Of a stretch of 64,000 bases of DNA, positions 40,658 through 45,029 are shown in pieces. This DNA is from Watersipora subatra. Its lineage: Eukaryota > Bryozoa > Gymnolaemata > Cheilostomatida > Watersiporidae. The notes beneath the pieces are model-generated. The model did not search any database. It saw only the letters and a program-made list of their open reading frames with translations, and had not been told where the DNA came from. The stretch covers positions 39,572,302-39,636,301 of the forward strand of contig NC_088717.1 of NCBI RefSeq assembly GCF_963576615.1, given 5' to 3'. Positions within the stretch are counted from its first letter, which is position 1; each line of letters opens with the position of its first letter. The position numbers and the translations under genes are program-made.

Positions 40658-43600
40658 TCTCTCTCATCTAGTAAAAGATCAGTTCTATGAATTCTGAGAC
40701 TGACTATAGGTAACCTTAGGCTAGACTCCTGAATAACTTTATGAGTAACTATATTGTTATTATCATTATCCTAGTAACTCTATGGTTATTATCACTATTA
40801 ACTCTTTGACACATTTTTAATAACTTCATAGCCTTTGTAAATATTTTTATGACGATTAGCACAATTACGTGGTTTGACAGGTAGTGATATGCAACTAGCT
40901 CCATTAATCCTTTTATCACCAACTCTATAGACAAAACAGCGAAGTTTTTGGGCAAGGCTTGTAACTGTATTGATGTCTTTTGGGAATGGCTCTATGAGTA
41001 TAAACCAGTATATAACATTTAAATAAGGTATAAATTTTCTAACAAATAGTTTTTTAATTCAGTGACATGTACAAAAAGAAGCTGATGACTCCAAATGGTG
41101 TTTACTACAGTCCACTAGTGGGAAAGGTTGATCTGTACAAGTCCAATAGGTTGGTGGTTGTCTTCTCATTTGTAGAACAACTCCTTGTAGGCTCCTGAAA
41201 GTACCTTTATATACTAAAGCCTGTGTACAGTGATGTTTCATACTGGGTGTAAAATACAATCATACTTGGGCATACAAGCCTAATGCATTTTGGGACTGAC
41301 AATGTCCCAAAATGCAATTTTCTTATCGTATGTCAATTTTCTTTGTATCTCAAAGCAATATTTTCTCTATAAAATAACTAAATATAAATTGATTCTTCCC
41401 ATACAGTTAAAAACCACCTAAAAGCAGGATATTACAATAGGAAAACATGTCTTTAATTAGTGTAATGCACTACCTACACTAAAAAAATAACAAAAACCTA
41501 TTTAGGGGTTATGATCTGCAATAAAATGTAACACTATTATGTACGGTACTGAATGGACTTCTTACCATTGAGACAGACATAGAGGTTAACGACGGTGTGA
41601 GAGAATTGACAGCAACATGTGTGGTGCCCTTGATTTTTGGGAAGCTTTGCACCATAACATAAACTTTGAATTTAACTTAAATAAATTTAGTTTACTAAAT
41701 AAACACTTAAAGCTAAGTTTTAACCTATAAATATACATCTAAGTGTTTGTTTGTCTGTCGTATGTCCAGTTTATAGTGATTGGTTAAAATACGACTGCTT
41801 GAAATGTTTGAACTACTATATGTGAAAACAAACTACTAGAAGCACACTTGAACTACCAGAAAACAATATTTAATATAATATTTAATATAATATTTAATAT
41901 AATATTTAATATAATATTTAATATAATATTTGATATAATATTTGATATAATATTTGATATAGTATTTAATATAATATTTAATATATATTTAATATAGAAT
42001 AATAATTAGATTTGTCCAAAGACATCGCTTGCAGTCCGATGCGCTGTGAGAAATCATGTGTAATAGTTTTAAGCACAAATCTTCCAAGCTATGGCAAGGT
42101 GACCGCATGATTTATTAATAGTGCGCTTGATGCTTGTGCACCTCCCATGAAGTGCAATGTTTTTTCCTAATGCCCAGATGGGAGGGCGAACACAGCTCTT
42201 ATTATAGAAAAAAATTAGACCAGCTTAAGTGACTCAAATTTATACAGTTCATTTATTCATACTCATGACTATGTGAAAATTCAGAAGTTACTCAAAAACT
42301 TTTTTTATTGTGCAATGCCGGGCATTCAGCTAGTCTTTTACTAAACTTAACTCTAATTTTGTTTTCATTTCAATTTTTTGTATCACCTTTTTTAAGCTTG
42401 GCATTTTTTGCCACGTTTTCACTATAGCTTTTAGCTCACTTTTTAAAACTCTTCTTAAACTGATTCAATGGTGTTAAACTGTTTTCAAAGGTGGCCTCTT
42501 GCATATTGGCCACTCGGTGGCTGCTCCAAGAACCGTCTTGTATGGCCAAAGGCACAAAAACAAAATGTACGTTTTTGCTGATGGCCTTTTTGAATGCCAT
42601 TTTCTCAGCTATGCATCGCTTGCCTCTGATACTGACTGAACTATTAGTGATCAAACAGTTTGAGTCAGGAAAGGGGTTGACTTATTCGGCAGGTACAATC
42701 CAAAACCAGGATTTTTAAACTAAGCTTTAAGGCGCGACTTTTACACCAGAATCTATGGTATAGGTCAACGTTGGTGCTAGTAGCTTTCTCCAGATCTTTA
42801 TGGACCAGCGCTGTTAATTATAGTAGTTTTATCAAGCTTTTCATATGTCAACCTTGCAGGTAGTAGTTGTGTTGGCATTTTTATAGGTCATAGTCGCTAC
42901 TCGTAGTTTATTGGTTTTGTTATTGATAAGCATTACTAGTAGTAATTCTATCAATAGTTTGATAGGTCAGCATTGTTACTAGTACTTCTATCAATAGTTT
43001 TATAGGTCAGCATTGTTACTAGTACGTCTATCAATAGTTTTATAGGTCAGCATTGCTACTAGTACTTCTATCAATAGTTTTATAGGTCAGCATTGTTACT
43101 AGTACTTCTATCAATAGTTTTATAGGTCAGCATTGCTACTAGTAGTTCTATCAATAGTTTTATTGGTCAGCATTGCTACTACTATTGGTAGTAGTTATCC
43201 AATCCTTCTATAAATAGTTAATATTGCTGCTAACAATTTCAACAGTAAACCACTTTTTGTGAATTTATTTATACTTTAGTTGTCTTACTGATGGTAATAT
43301 TTTATTGATCTCTTAAAAAATCCAACATGGTTTAGGATAAGCATTACTTGCATTGCAACTATCGTACTTTTTGGACTATAAACCGCACCCTCTATTAAGC
43401 CGCATCTGCTTTATTTTCCCAAAAACGATAATAAAACAATACATAGGCCGCACCTTTGTATAGTCCGCAGAACTCAGGACGGTGCTTTTAACACGACAGC
43501 AACTTTGCTGTTTAAAACTGAACAGTGGCTAATGGCACTGTTTCATATTAACCGACACTTTTTAACCTATTGTCTAATGGAACAGTATCATTAGGCATTG

Positions 43601-43890
43601 TTTCGTTTTTTCTTTCACCTCTAGAGGCACACTAACCGGAGATTCTGGTTAATCCGCCCTAGCAGTGAAAGAAAAAACCACAGAATAGCCGCACCCTTAT
43701 ATAAGCCACATGGCTCAAATCATCAGAAAAAAGTAGCGGCTAATAGTCCGAAAAGTACGGTATGTACAAAGTGCTACTGGTGTCGTCTTCCTTTTTATCA
43801 TCATTTTATATCTTCAACACAGATTAATATTTTAATCTGCTTTGCTTATATTTGTGTGATTAACATTGCAGGAAGAAAAAGAAGAAATAA
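2376..43890 (+). CDS. LRR-EGF single-pass membrane protein gene (16 exons found; first exon and one LRR exon missing)
   Basis: Exons are 2376-2588, 5656-5783, 6926-7094, 10235-10362, 15348-15456, 27441-27558, 28101-28274, 31892-32074, 32678-32857, 33966-34081, 35302-35468, 36736-36788, 37806-37957, 40162-40247, 41063-41149 and 43872-43890. All have GT/AG borders, and phases agree at every junction but one (10362 phase 0 to 15348 phase 2). Order of modules: Asp/Glu-rich head, divergent leucine-rich repeats, LRRCT cap, two EGF modules, Cys-rich stalk, transmembrane helix, basic cytoplasmic tail. This LRR-EGF-TM plan resembles vasorin-type or trophoblast-glycoprotein-type receptors, but I cannot name an orthologue. 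Known roles of such proteins are adhesion and ligand binding at the cell surface; that role here is inference. Introns are packed with transposons and minisatellites. Confidence 0.8.
2589..3980. other. Intron sequence, nothing recognised
   Basis: First half of the intron between the first two LRR-gene exons. It is AT-rich, with short open frames lacking codon structure, and no repeat family was recognised. Confidence 0.5.
3981..5368. mobile_element. Pogo/Tigger-type non-autonomous element with terminal inverted repeats
   Basis: The left end (CCGTGAAACCTCTAATTGAA at 3981) is matched in reverse at the right end (TTCAATTAGAGCTTTTACAG ending at 5368). The repeats extend to about 27 bp with few mismatches, and TA flanks both sides (3979-3980, 5369-5370). 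No transposase frame was seen. A CAGTRAAACCTC-like end with TA duplication is typical of pogo/Tigger families; family assignment is inference. Confidence 0.65.
5656..5783 (+). CDS. LRR gene exon, divergent leucine-rich repeats
   Basis: Acceptor TTTATTTGCAG, donor GTGAGT; phase 1 to 0, joining the 2376 exon as an Arg codon. Leu/Ile spacing (SHLQQIQARSLSNLTKSSI, QLSLVVVHINSLI) suits divergent LRRs. The same frame stops just past the donor. Confidence 0.65.
5850..6925. repeat. 62-bp minisatellite, degenerating toward the next exon
   Basis: The core array (5880-6330) has units of about 62 bp, each with ACTCACAGACCATAGACATA followed by TATACTATATAGATACTG. Decayed units continue past an AT tract to the acceptor of the 6926 exon, which shares the ACAGACCATAGAT core. 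Confidence 0.85.
6719..6803. repeat. (AT)n microsatellite
   Basis: About 42 uninterrupted AT dinucleotides lie inside the larger minisatellite. Confidence 0.95.
6926..7094 (+). CDS. LRR gene exon, leucine-rich repeats
   Basis: Acceptor ACACTTACAG, donor GTAAGA; phase 0 to 1. It encodes repeats such as FSSLPLITRLPKGLLDQF and FTAISELSFLEG, with the Leu/Phe spacing of about 24-residue LRRs. The acceptor and first exon bases match the unit of the upstream minisatellite. Confidence 0.75.
7255..7860. repeat. 23-bp minisatellite, about 26 copies
   Basis: Units of ATCTCTGTAGAGAGTATCTT plus TAC repeat through the region with scattered changes. Each unit contains the short palindrome CTCTNNAGAG. Confidence 0.9.
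8095..8250 (-). repeat. tRNA-like SINE copy, minus strand
   Basis: Read on the minus strand, GCCACTTTGCCTGGTAGGTT (A-box-like) is followed by a B-box-like GGAATTCAAATCC. The same body recurs near 17380, 18600, 32200, 42050 and 45100 in this window, which supports a dispersed SINE. Confidence 0.5.
8254..9002. mobile_element. Tigger-like element, 749 bp, copy 1
   Basis: The left end CTAGTCGCACCTCGACATAC and the right end TGTATGTCGAGGCGTGACTG are inverted matches flanked by TA. The interior matches 41260-41730 and 42345-42500, so at least two copies of the family are present. A decayed minus-strand frame resembles the end of the reading frame in the 42-kb copy. Confidence 0.6.
9890..10222. repeat. 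28-bp minisatellite, about 12 copies, abutting an exon
   Basis: Units of GTTGACAGATGCTGACTCTG plus TGTACTCT repeat up to 13 bases before the acceptor of the 10235 exon. Many units contain an AG in a TTGACAG or TTTACAG context. Confidence 0.9.
10235..10362 (+). CDS. LRR gene exon, two canonical leucine-rich repeats
   Basis: Acceptor TATATTTGTTTCAG, donor GTACAT; phase 1 to 0. It reads LLTELHLNDNKITSIGRESL and then LNLQLLHLHNNLLTQ, two textbook LxxLxLxxN repeats. The next found exon starts in phase 2, so at least one exon is missing after it. Confidence 0.85.
10424..10905 (+). pseudogene. Pogo/Tigger (POGK-like) DDE transposase fragment, broken
   Basis: KTTGSEKQHFTIVLACLAN followed by MKLPPLI, and in a shifted frame RKTIPQDTF, SGIMVHEQEQ and WMI, match the order of the DDE domain of pogo/Tigger transposases (TTG.EK..FTVVLA.... 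G.KLPP, then a VHxQ..GWM segment). Several stops and one frameshift show it is dead. The first 250 bp also match 42540-42720 in reverse, linking it to the other Tigger-like copies. It sits in the LRR-gene intron right after the 10235 exon. Confidence 0.7.
11694..12112. mobile_element. Small inverted-repeat element (family R3), copy 1
   Basis: The ends AAATTTTAGTAGATTTTATC and, in reverse, TACTTTCTGATACAACCTAT are imperfect inverted repeats. The body (GGTTGAAGTGATCTGACTAC, TGGCAGTCAGATCACCTTGA) is also palindromic and matches copies at 34750-35175 and 50490-50917. Confidence 0.55.
12113..13679. other. Intron sequence, nothing recognised
   Basis: AT-rich intron DNA with a few short palindromes (for example at 12600-12640 around GTTTAAAC). 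The missing LRR exon should lie between 10363 and 15347, but I could not find a convincing acceptor-frame-donor set here. Confidence 0.4.
13680..13905. repeat. (CT)n microsatellite in a pyrimidine tract
   Basis: A nearly pure CT/CCT tract with an uninterrupted (CT)n core at about 13740-13800. Open frames of Ser/Leu across it are artefacts. Confidence 0.95.
14680..15103. repeat. 47-bp minisatellite, nine near-identical copies
   Basis: Units start TTCGCGTGTTTTAGCACAGC and end GAAGTAGACAATTG. Only single-base changes (CGCG to CACG, one TTG to TTT) separate copies. The array lies 245 bp before the LRRCT exon. Confidence 0.95.
15348..15456 (+). CDS. LRR gene exon, last LRR and start of LRRCT cap
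   Basis: Acceptor CTGCTTTCAG, donor GTAGGC; phase 2 to 0. It encodes KILTLSGNNLICSCNLAYF, the last repeat leading into the CxCxL start of an LRR C-terminal cap. A second AG at 15352-15353 would give a phase-0 start but would leave the repeat too short. Confidence 0.8.
15637..15840 (-). repeat. Possible tRNA-like SINE fragment, minus strand
   Basis: TTCGCAGTTGATTTGAACTC resembles the minus-strand B-box end of the copy at 8113. The rest is diverged. Confidence 0.3.
16850..17135 (+). repeat. Dispersed repeat ending in a GC palindrome and CAGCTAGT
   Basis: The 3' end AACGCCGAGCATTCAGCTAG recurs near 18050, 42330 and 46100, and in reverse at 35572. Its upstream body (TTCATTTAAACACTTTTATA, AAATTAGAATGGTAACTG) matches 35580-35800 in reverse. 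A GC hairpin then CTAG-T is reminiscent of a Helitron 3' end, but that is inference. Confidence 0.45.
17375..17515 (+). repeat. tRNA-like SINE copy, plus strand
   Basis: AAGTGGCTGAGTGGTGCAGT is A-box-like and GATCTGAGTTTGATTTTTGA is B-box-like. The tail CTCTTATTATAGTAAAGATT is shared with copies at 42195, 45285, 45350 and 45775. Confidence 0.55.
17845..17980. repeat. Direct duplication of about 68 bp
   Basis: The segment TTTTGACTGGTCCAAGTGAA ... GGATAGTGAATGTTT occurs twice in tandem with small changes, at the end of an unexplained 103-codon open frame (17560-17871). Confidence 0.75.
18053..18490. mobile_element. TA-flanked MITE (family with GTACTTTTCGGACTAT ends), copy 1
   Basis: The left end CCATACTTTTTGGACTATTA matches in reverse the right end TTCCGAAAAGTACGAC. 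The interior (GGGTGCGGCTATTCTGTGGC, TTTCTTTCACC) matches, in opposite orientation, 43363-43760. No coding frame. Confidence 0.7.
18590..18740 (-). repeat. tRNA-like SINE copy, minus strand
   Basis: The reverse complement contains CATAGTGGTTAGCGGGCGTG, an A-box-like start with the TAGTGGTTAGC signature of tRNA-derived SINEs, followed by a diverged body. Confidence 0.45.
19875..20396 (+). repeat. 5' LTR
   Basis: 522 bp starting TGTGATGGAAACG, identical over its length to 26072-26593 except the penultimate base (T here, C there). GTATTTAAGG near 20002 is a possible TATA-like box. GTCGACC repeats lie near 20170-20200, and a 40-bp motif containing CGACCTAGTCGCCTC occurs twice. Confidence 0.93.
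20398..20415 (+). promoter_or_regulatory. Primer binding site, tRNA-Leu
   Basis: TGGTGGCAGCGGTGGGAT begins two bases after the 5' LTR. It is the complement of the 3' end (...ATCCCACCGCTGCCACCA) of a common animal tRNA-Leu. Confidence 0.8.
20450..21337 (+). CDS. gag: gag: nucleocapsid/capsid polyprotein
   Basis: The 295-codon frame from the first ATG after the primer site ends at TAG 21335-21337. Residues 50-210 form the hydrophilic, helix-rich capsid-like part (FDGSEDVELFISQFEEV, an Arg/Lys-rich middle). One CCHC zinc knuckle, CWGCGQTGHTQRRC, lies at about residues 263-276 and should bind the packaged RNA. The last 34 codons overlap the pol frame and contain the slippery site, so most product should be Gag alone. 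No stop or shift is seen within it. Confidence 0.88.
   Translation: MPSSRRSATRDLAEAELHHVDQIGQLTEAITRALQIPKKEASFKPPKFDGSEDVELFISQFEEVAEANEWSEKATLLHLRETLKEGARSCSRGDSPASIFSALRTKYGLSPREAKSRLHLKRESKTSLQEHATEMERLVKIAYADLPDSYQSSMAMDAFSLTLGNTPLQRHLLAIKAQSLEEAVQAGNEFLQIQPTLPRPGARPIIMTVEEEETTPATVAPVHSDSPSATLNDVLMAIKGLADGLREGNLLGQRGVEKRGPKCWGCGQTGHTQRRCPQGQPPQATRSGNGSHPQQ
21235..25932 (+). CDS. pol: pol: protease, reverse transcriptase, RNase H, integrase (one in-frame TAG)
   Basis: One frame, -1 relative to gag; the first ATG (21235) is inside gag and is probably not used, entry being by frameshift near 21316. Protease: FLVDTGCTSNLLG (DTG at 21664) and the flap-like ILGMPFL. Reverse transcriptase: YPLPRIDESLDALSGSRFFS, then LLYLDDIIVMS with catalytic YLDD at 22954. 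RNase H: YVLDTDASNVGTGAVLSQ and FTIRTDHASLVWL. Integrase: HHCC zinc finger (HEQTHCG ... CEVCQRAK), core Asp (VDLVGPLP), Asp (HTDQGSQFES) and Glu (EGNGVVER), then a GPY/F motif (GPYRVLRS). The tail is about 200 residues, Pro/Arg-rich, with no chromodomain seen. TAG at 23290-23292, between RT and RNase H, interrupts an otherwise intact frame. Confidence 0.9.
21310..21358 (+). promoter_or_regulatory. -1 ribosomal frameshift signal between gag and pol
   Basis: The heptamer GGGAAAC (21310-21316) is in the gag frame as G GGA AAC, the X XXY YYZ form. Seven bases later ATCCACAG (21324-21331) can pair perfectly with CTGTGGAT (21351-21358). Slipping back one base enters the open pol frame, and the gag stop is 19 bases after the heptamer. 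The same heptamer is used by known retroviral gag-pro shifts. Confidence 0.82.
25933..26057. other. Short untranslated segment after pol
   Basis: T-rich, non-coding; no env-like frame between pol and the 3' LTR. Confidence 0.6.
26058..26071 (+). promoter_or_regulatory. Weak polypurine tract candidate
   Basis: ATAGGGGCGGCGTG just before the 3' LTR is purine-rich but interrupted by pyrimidines. It is the only purine cluster at the expected place. Confidence 0.4.
26072..26593 (+). repeat. 3' LTR
   Basis: Direct repeat of 19875-20396, ending AACACA just before the target copy CTTA at 26594. Confidence 0.93.
26960..27066. repeat. 35-bp repeat, three copies
   Basis: AATCATATCTGCACACAGTG and the following TTATCTTCAACCATT are repeated three times without change. 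Confidence 0.95.
27441..27558 (+). CDS. LRR gene exon, rest of LRRCT cap
   Basis: Acceptor ATTCTTTCCAG, donor GTAAGTG; phase 0 to 1. Cys at ELATCTGS, EKSCINP and GCNCIVP provide the remaining cap cysteines. It is separated from the first half of the cap by a 12-kb intron holding the gypsy element. Confidence 0.8.
28101..28274 (+). CDS. LRR gene exon, EGF module 1 and start of EGF 2
   Basis: Acceptor AATTATTTGCAG, donor GTAAGTTGG; phase 1 to 1. CGCGYCTNFGSCDDENGYCT, then CLEEYTGASC, fits an EGF module. The exon ends inside a second one (VCGLEDSLRCRYGGT). Confidence 0.85.
28668..28860. repeat. Dispersed repeat R2, copy 1
   Basis: TGTCTGGCAAATATCTCACC, GAGATTGATGGATTCATTGG and AAGTCATTAAAGCTTGCCCT match in order 36245-36440. 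In reverse it has a weak B-box, so it may be a SINE. Confidence 0.6.
29109..31509 (-). mobile_element. hAT DNA transposon with nearly complete transposase
   Basis: CAGTGGTTCTTAACC at 29109 matches in reverse GGTTGAGAACCACTG ending at 31509 with one mismatch, typical hAT ends. Flanks ATCTAAAC (29101-29108) and TTCTAAAC (31512-31519) are a near 8-bp duplication, but the right one is offset by two bases. The element lies in the intron between the two EGF exons, antisense to the host gene. Confidence 0.8.
29352..31137 (-). pseudogene. hAT transposase (BED finger, RNase H-like core, hATC), lightly broken
   Basis: Read from ATG at 31137 leftwards: a BED-type zinc finger (CVLCMKVLANDSMKPHQLKQH, C2H2), then the catalytic core (MFAIQLDEFTDVASMSQLMV, GVCTDGAPAMLG, THCFIHRQALAAK), then the C-terminal dimerisation domain (LIPLASTYLCESAFLAMLTI). 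The length of about 590 codons is normal for ZBED/SCAND3-like hAT proteins. Three lesions are visible: an in-frame TAA seven codons after the ATG, a one-base frameshift near 30925, and TGA at 30096-30098 at a position usually Arg, consistent with CpG decay. The rest is open, so inactivation looks recent. Confidence 0.85.
31892..32074 (+). CDS. LRR gene exon, end of EGF 2 and stalk
   Basis: Acceptor TATTGTACAG, donor GTGAGG; phase 1 to 1. The split codon completes a Cys, then CICPDGWDGSQC closes a perfect EGF pattern. A further Cys-rich segment (ACDPHPCPVWEVC) follows. Confidence 0.85.
32195..32300 (+). repeat. tRNA-like SINE fragment
   Basis: AATATAGCAAGGTGGTTGAA and GGTTGTGAGTTCAAACCCCA form a B-box-like core (GGTTNNGANTTCAAACCCC type) with the same flanking context as other copies. 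Confidence 0.45.
32678..32857 (+). CDS. LRR gene exon, Cys-rich stalk
   Basis: Acceptor GTGATTGTAG, donor GTGATG; phase 1 to 1. Cys motifs LPCHEDSSACSN, SSCIQR, SHCGCPLD and FSCARK occur. The module is not clearly EGF. Confidence 0.8.
33118..33545. repeat. 36-bp minisatellite, about 12 copies, open as 12-residue repeats
   Basis: Units CTCAACCTCAACTCTGACCT plus CATCTCAACTCCGACT keep one frame open throughout (LNSDLISTPTLN). It lies inside an intron between verified exons at 32857 and 33966, so coding is doubtful. Confidence 0.9.
33966..34081 (+). CDS. LRR gene exon, Cys-rich stalk
   Basis: Acceptor GAGGTGTTCAG, donor GTAAGT; phase 1 to 0. It encodes DCQQLDMRYMCGYDTD and YCICSNPNI, a Cys-rich extension of the ectodomain just before the membrane exon. 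Confidence 0.75.
34750..35175. mobile_element. Small inverted-repeat element (family R3), copy 2
   Basis: ACGTGATTCGACTGCCAGAA near the left and AGACGGATCATCTCAAACAC near the right match the other R3 copies and are inverted relative to each other. Confidence 0.5.
35302..35468 (+). CDS. LRR gene exon, transmembrane helix
   Basis: Acceptor GTTGTTTTAG, donor GTAACA; phase 0 to 2. After a Pro-rich linker (APPPTIPSLPWKS) comes a hydrophobic helix (YLLAGVSLVVICLLALCLA) followed by SCGENR, fitting a type I membrane protein. Confidence 0.85.
35572..35810 (-). repeat. Dispersed repeat (CAGCTAGT-type), minus strand
   Basis: TGCCCGGCGTTGCTCAGGTA at the left end and the following body match 16850-17135 in reverse. 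Confidence 0.5.
36090..36190. repeat. (GT)n microsatellite with GTAC interruptions
   Basis: GTGTGT runs broken by GTAC. The Val/Cys frame across it is an artefact. Confidence 0.9.
36245..36440. repeat. Dispersed repeat R2, copy 2
   Basis: Same segment order as 28668-28860 (GCCTGGCAAATATCTTACTA, AAAGTCATTAAAGCTTGCTC). Confidence 0.6.
36736..36788 (+). CDS. LRR gene exon, short cytoplasmic segment
   Basis: A 53-nt exon between TTTGTGACAG and GTGAGT; phase 2 to 1. It encodes SSEDVQQKKVQKLITQP, hydrophilic as expected just inside the membrane. Confidence 0.75.
37806..37957 (+). CDS. LRR gene exon, cytoplasmic tail
   Basis: Acceptor TCTTCATAG, donor GTACAA; phase 1 to 0. An acidic stretch (QEENEITVSQPEDYDD) is followed by a Ser/Arg-rich one (ASRRGSRLRRMGSGQSNSS) with several possible basophilic kinase sites. 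Confidence 0.8.
38560..38945. repeat. 47-bp minisatellite, about 8 copies
   Basis: Units of CACTGTTTTTAGCAGTTTCT then CTTTGTTTTATTGCTGTTGG, spaced 47-48 bp. Confidence 0.9.
39457..40100. mobile_element. Foldback MITE with long inverted arms, 644 bp
   Basis: AGGTACGGCCACACGTAAC at the left is matched in reverse by GTTACTTGTGGCCGTACCTT at the right, flanked by TA on both sides. Similarity between the arms continues for about 200 bp (for example ATTCATCGACGAAACGCTTT versus AAAGCATTTCGTCGACGAGT). Confidence 0.75.
40162..40247 (+). CDS. LRR gene exon, cytoplasmic tail
   Basis: Acceptor TTTATGTTTACAG, donor GTGAGT; phase 0 to 2. It encodes RKSRNLSSPLIQSAIASSMA and more. If the intron is retained, the frame stops at TGA 40249-40251, giving a shorter tail. 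Confidence 0.75.
40248..40670. repeat. TC-rich pyrimidine tract of about 420 bp
   Basis: TCTC and TCTCCC runs start directly after the donor of the 40162-40247 exon. Both-strand open frames are artefacts of composition. Confidence 0.95.
41063..41149 (+). CDS. LRR gene exon, cytoplasmic tail
   Basis: Acceptor TTTTTTAATTCAG, donor GTTGGT; phase 2 to 2. It encodes DMYKKKLMTPNGVYYSPLVG and then KVDLYKSNR. The Tyr-rich YYSPL segment is a possible phosphotyrosine site (inference). Confidence 0.7.
41860..41997. repeat. 12-bp AT minisatellite
   Basis: AATATAATATTT repeated about 11 times. Confidence 0.9.
42035..42330 (+). repeat. SINE-like repeat with CAGCTAGT end
   Basis: The tRNA-like part (CTATGGCAAGGTGACCGCAT) is followed by the common tail GCTCTTATTATAG and by AATGCCGGGCATTCAGCTAG, a perfect GC palindrome then CTAG. 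Confidence 0.5.
42935..43190. repeat. 40-bp minisatellite, about 6 copies
   Basis: TCAATAGTTTTATAGGTCAG and CATTGTTACTAGTACTTCTA alternate with few changes. Confidence 0.92.
43363..43760. mobile_element. TA-flanked MITE (GTACTTTTCGGACTAT ends), copy 2
   Basis: CGTACTTTTTGGACTATAAA at the left and TAGTCCGAAAAGTACGG at the right are inverted. The interior matches 18053-18490 reversed. It lies about 110 bp before the terminal micro-exon of the LRR gene. Confidence 0.75.
43872..43890 (+). CDS. LRR gene terminal micro-exon, polylysine end
   Basis: After acceptor AACATTGCAG one base completes an Arg codon. Five Lys codons and TAA (43888-43890) follow. The phase fits the 41149 donor and an AATAAA lies about 100 nt downstream. 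Confidence 0.65.
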
Positions 43891-43990
43891 ACTCACCAAG
43901 GAAGCATTAATTCATTTACACTAATTTTCCATGGTTTTTGAGCTCGATAGTAACTTGTATGCGTGATTCCTGATCAGATCTGTAATAATG

Positions 43991-43996
43991 AATAAA
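43991..43996 (+). terminator. Polyadenylation signal of the LRR gene
   Basis: AATAAA lies 101 nt after the TAA at 43888-43890 and no further exon is seen downstream before 48341. Confidence 0.5.
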
Positions 43997-44020
43997 TTAA
44001 ACTCATTTGATATCAACCCG

Positions 44021-45020
44021 ACTTGTGTTGTGATGTTTCATTTGCTTTCATTTGCTATTTTTAGAGCTCAATGTTGTGGTGAATAATAGCCTACTCGAAT
44101 TATTTATACTTCACTTATTTATGCCTTATACCTACAATTTGTGATTTTGAATTTTTTAAATATTAAGTCGAGCTTTTATGGAGTGTTCTGTAAATCTCAA
44201 GATGTCTTTAGATTCTCTGCTTGTACCCTAAAGCAGTGCACATAAACAATCCACCAACATATCTATTAGTAGTTGGAGGCATATGTTAAGCCCTCGTTTA
44301 GGCGTGTACAAATTCGCAATTTTGGAGTTACCTTCTGCATGCTTTATTTTAAATTCACACAATTCAGCAATTCACTGATTACTCAGTCCAAAAGAAAGTA
44401 TTTTTTACACTTATTGAAAATGGCAGTTATATAGCAAGCTGGCAGTTGTCAACCTAAAAACAGTCAATTTTTACGAATTATGTTTTACAAAAGCATACTC
44501 GATGAGGCATTGAGGCATGTTTAGGTTGATATTTATATACTATTGTATAGTCCATTTGTTGAAAGGAACTACTGTAATTCTTCTACAATTATCAGAAGAA
44601 AGTGATTATTACCCAAACATCATGGGGGTGCGACAGAAAGTCATCCCTTATGTTCCTATATGATCCTATAACGGCTTGCGCCTATCAGTAAAACATTTCT
44701 AAAAGAACACTGTAGACATCATTGAAGCCAATTTATGCACTTTACTCACCTACAATATTATGTTACTTACTATATGCATTGGATTACACCACATATTTCT
44801 GTTGTGTTAAGATGCATCCTCAAGTGTTAACTATCTGGTTTGTCCTTTTAGCAATTACATTACTCGTAGCATTGTAAAGCAAATAATTGTGCGAAATTTT
44901 GGCTGTTGATTTTAGAAGTTTCTTCTACATTGTGCCTATCAGTAGCATTTTATCATCTTAAACTGTAGAAATAGAGTTTTAGGGCTTCTTCTTTAAATTT
45001 TAATTAGAGAATCTTTACTA
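44021..45020. other. Intergenic, nothing recognised
   Basis: AT-rich DNA downstream of the LRR gene with no long frame or recognised repeat. Confidence 0.5.
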
Positions 45021-45029
45021 TAAAGTAGA

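Larger units (their letters stand above)
41254..42730. mobile_element. Tigger-like element copy 2, with nested insertions
   Basis: 41260-41730 and 42345-42500 match 8254-8990 in the same order (ACCTATTTAGGGGTTATGAT, TTTTAGCTCACTTTTTAAAA). The segment 41740-42330 between them holds an AT minisatellite and a SINE, i.e. later insertions. A decayed minus-strand frame (42654-42436, MITNSSVSIRGKRCIAEKMA) is shared with 10500-10620. Confidence 0.55.

Noticed and set aside
40198..40697. Ser/Leu/Pro frame and antisense Arg/Glu frame
   Set aside because: Pure composition of the TC tract.
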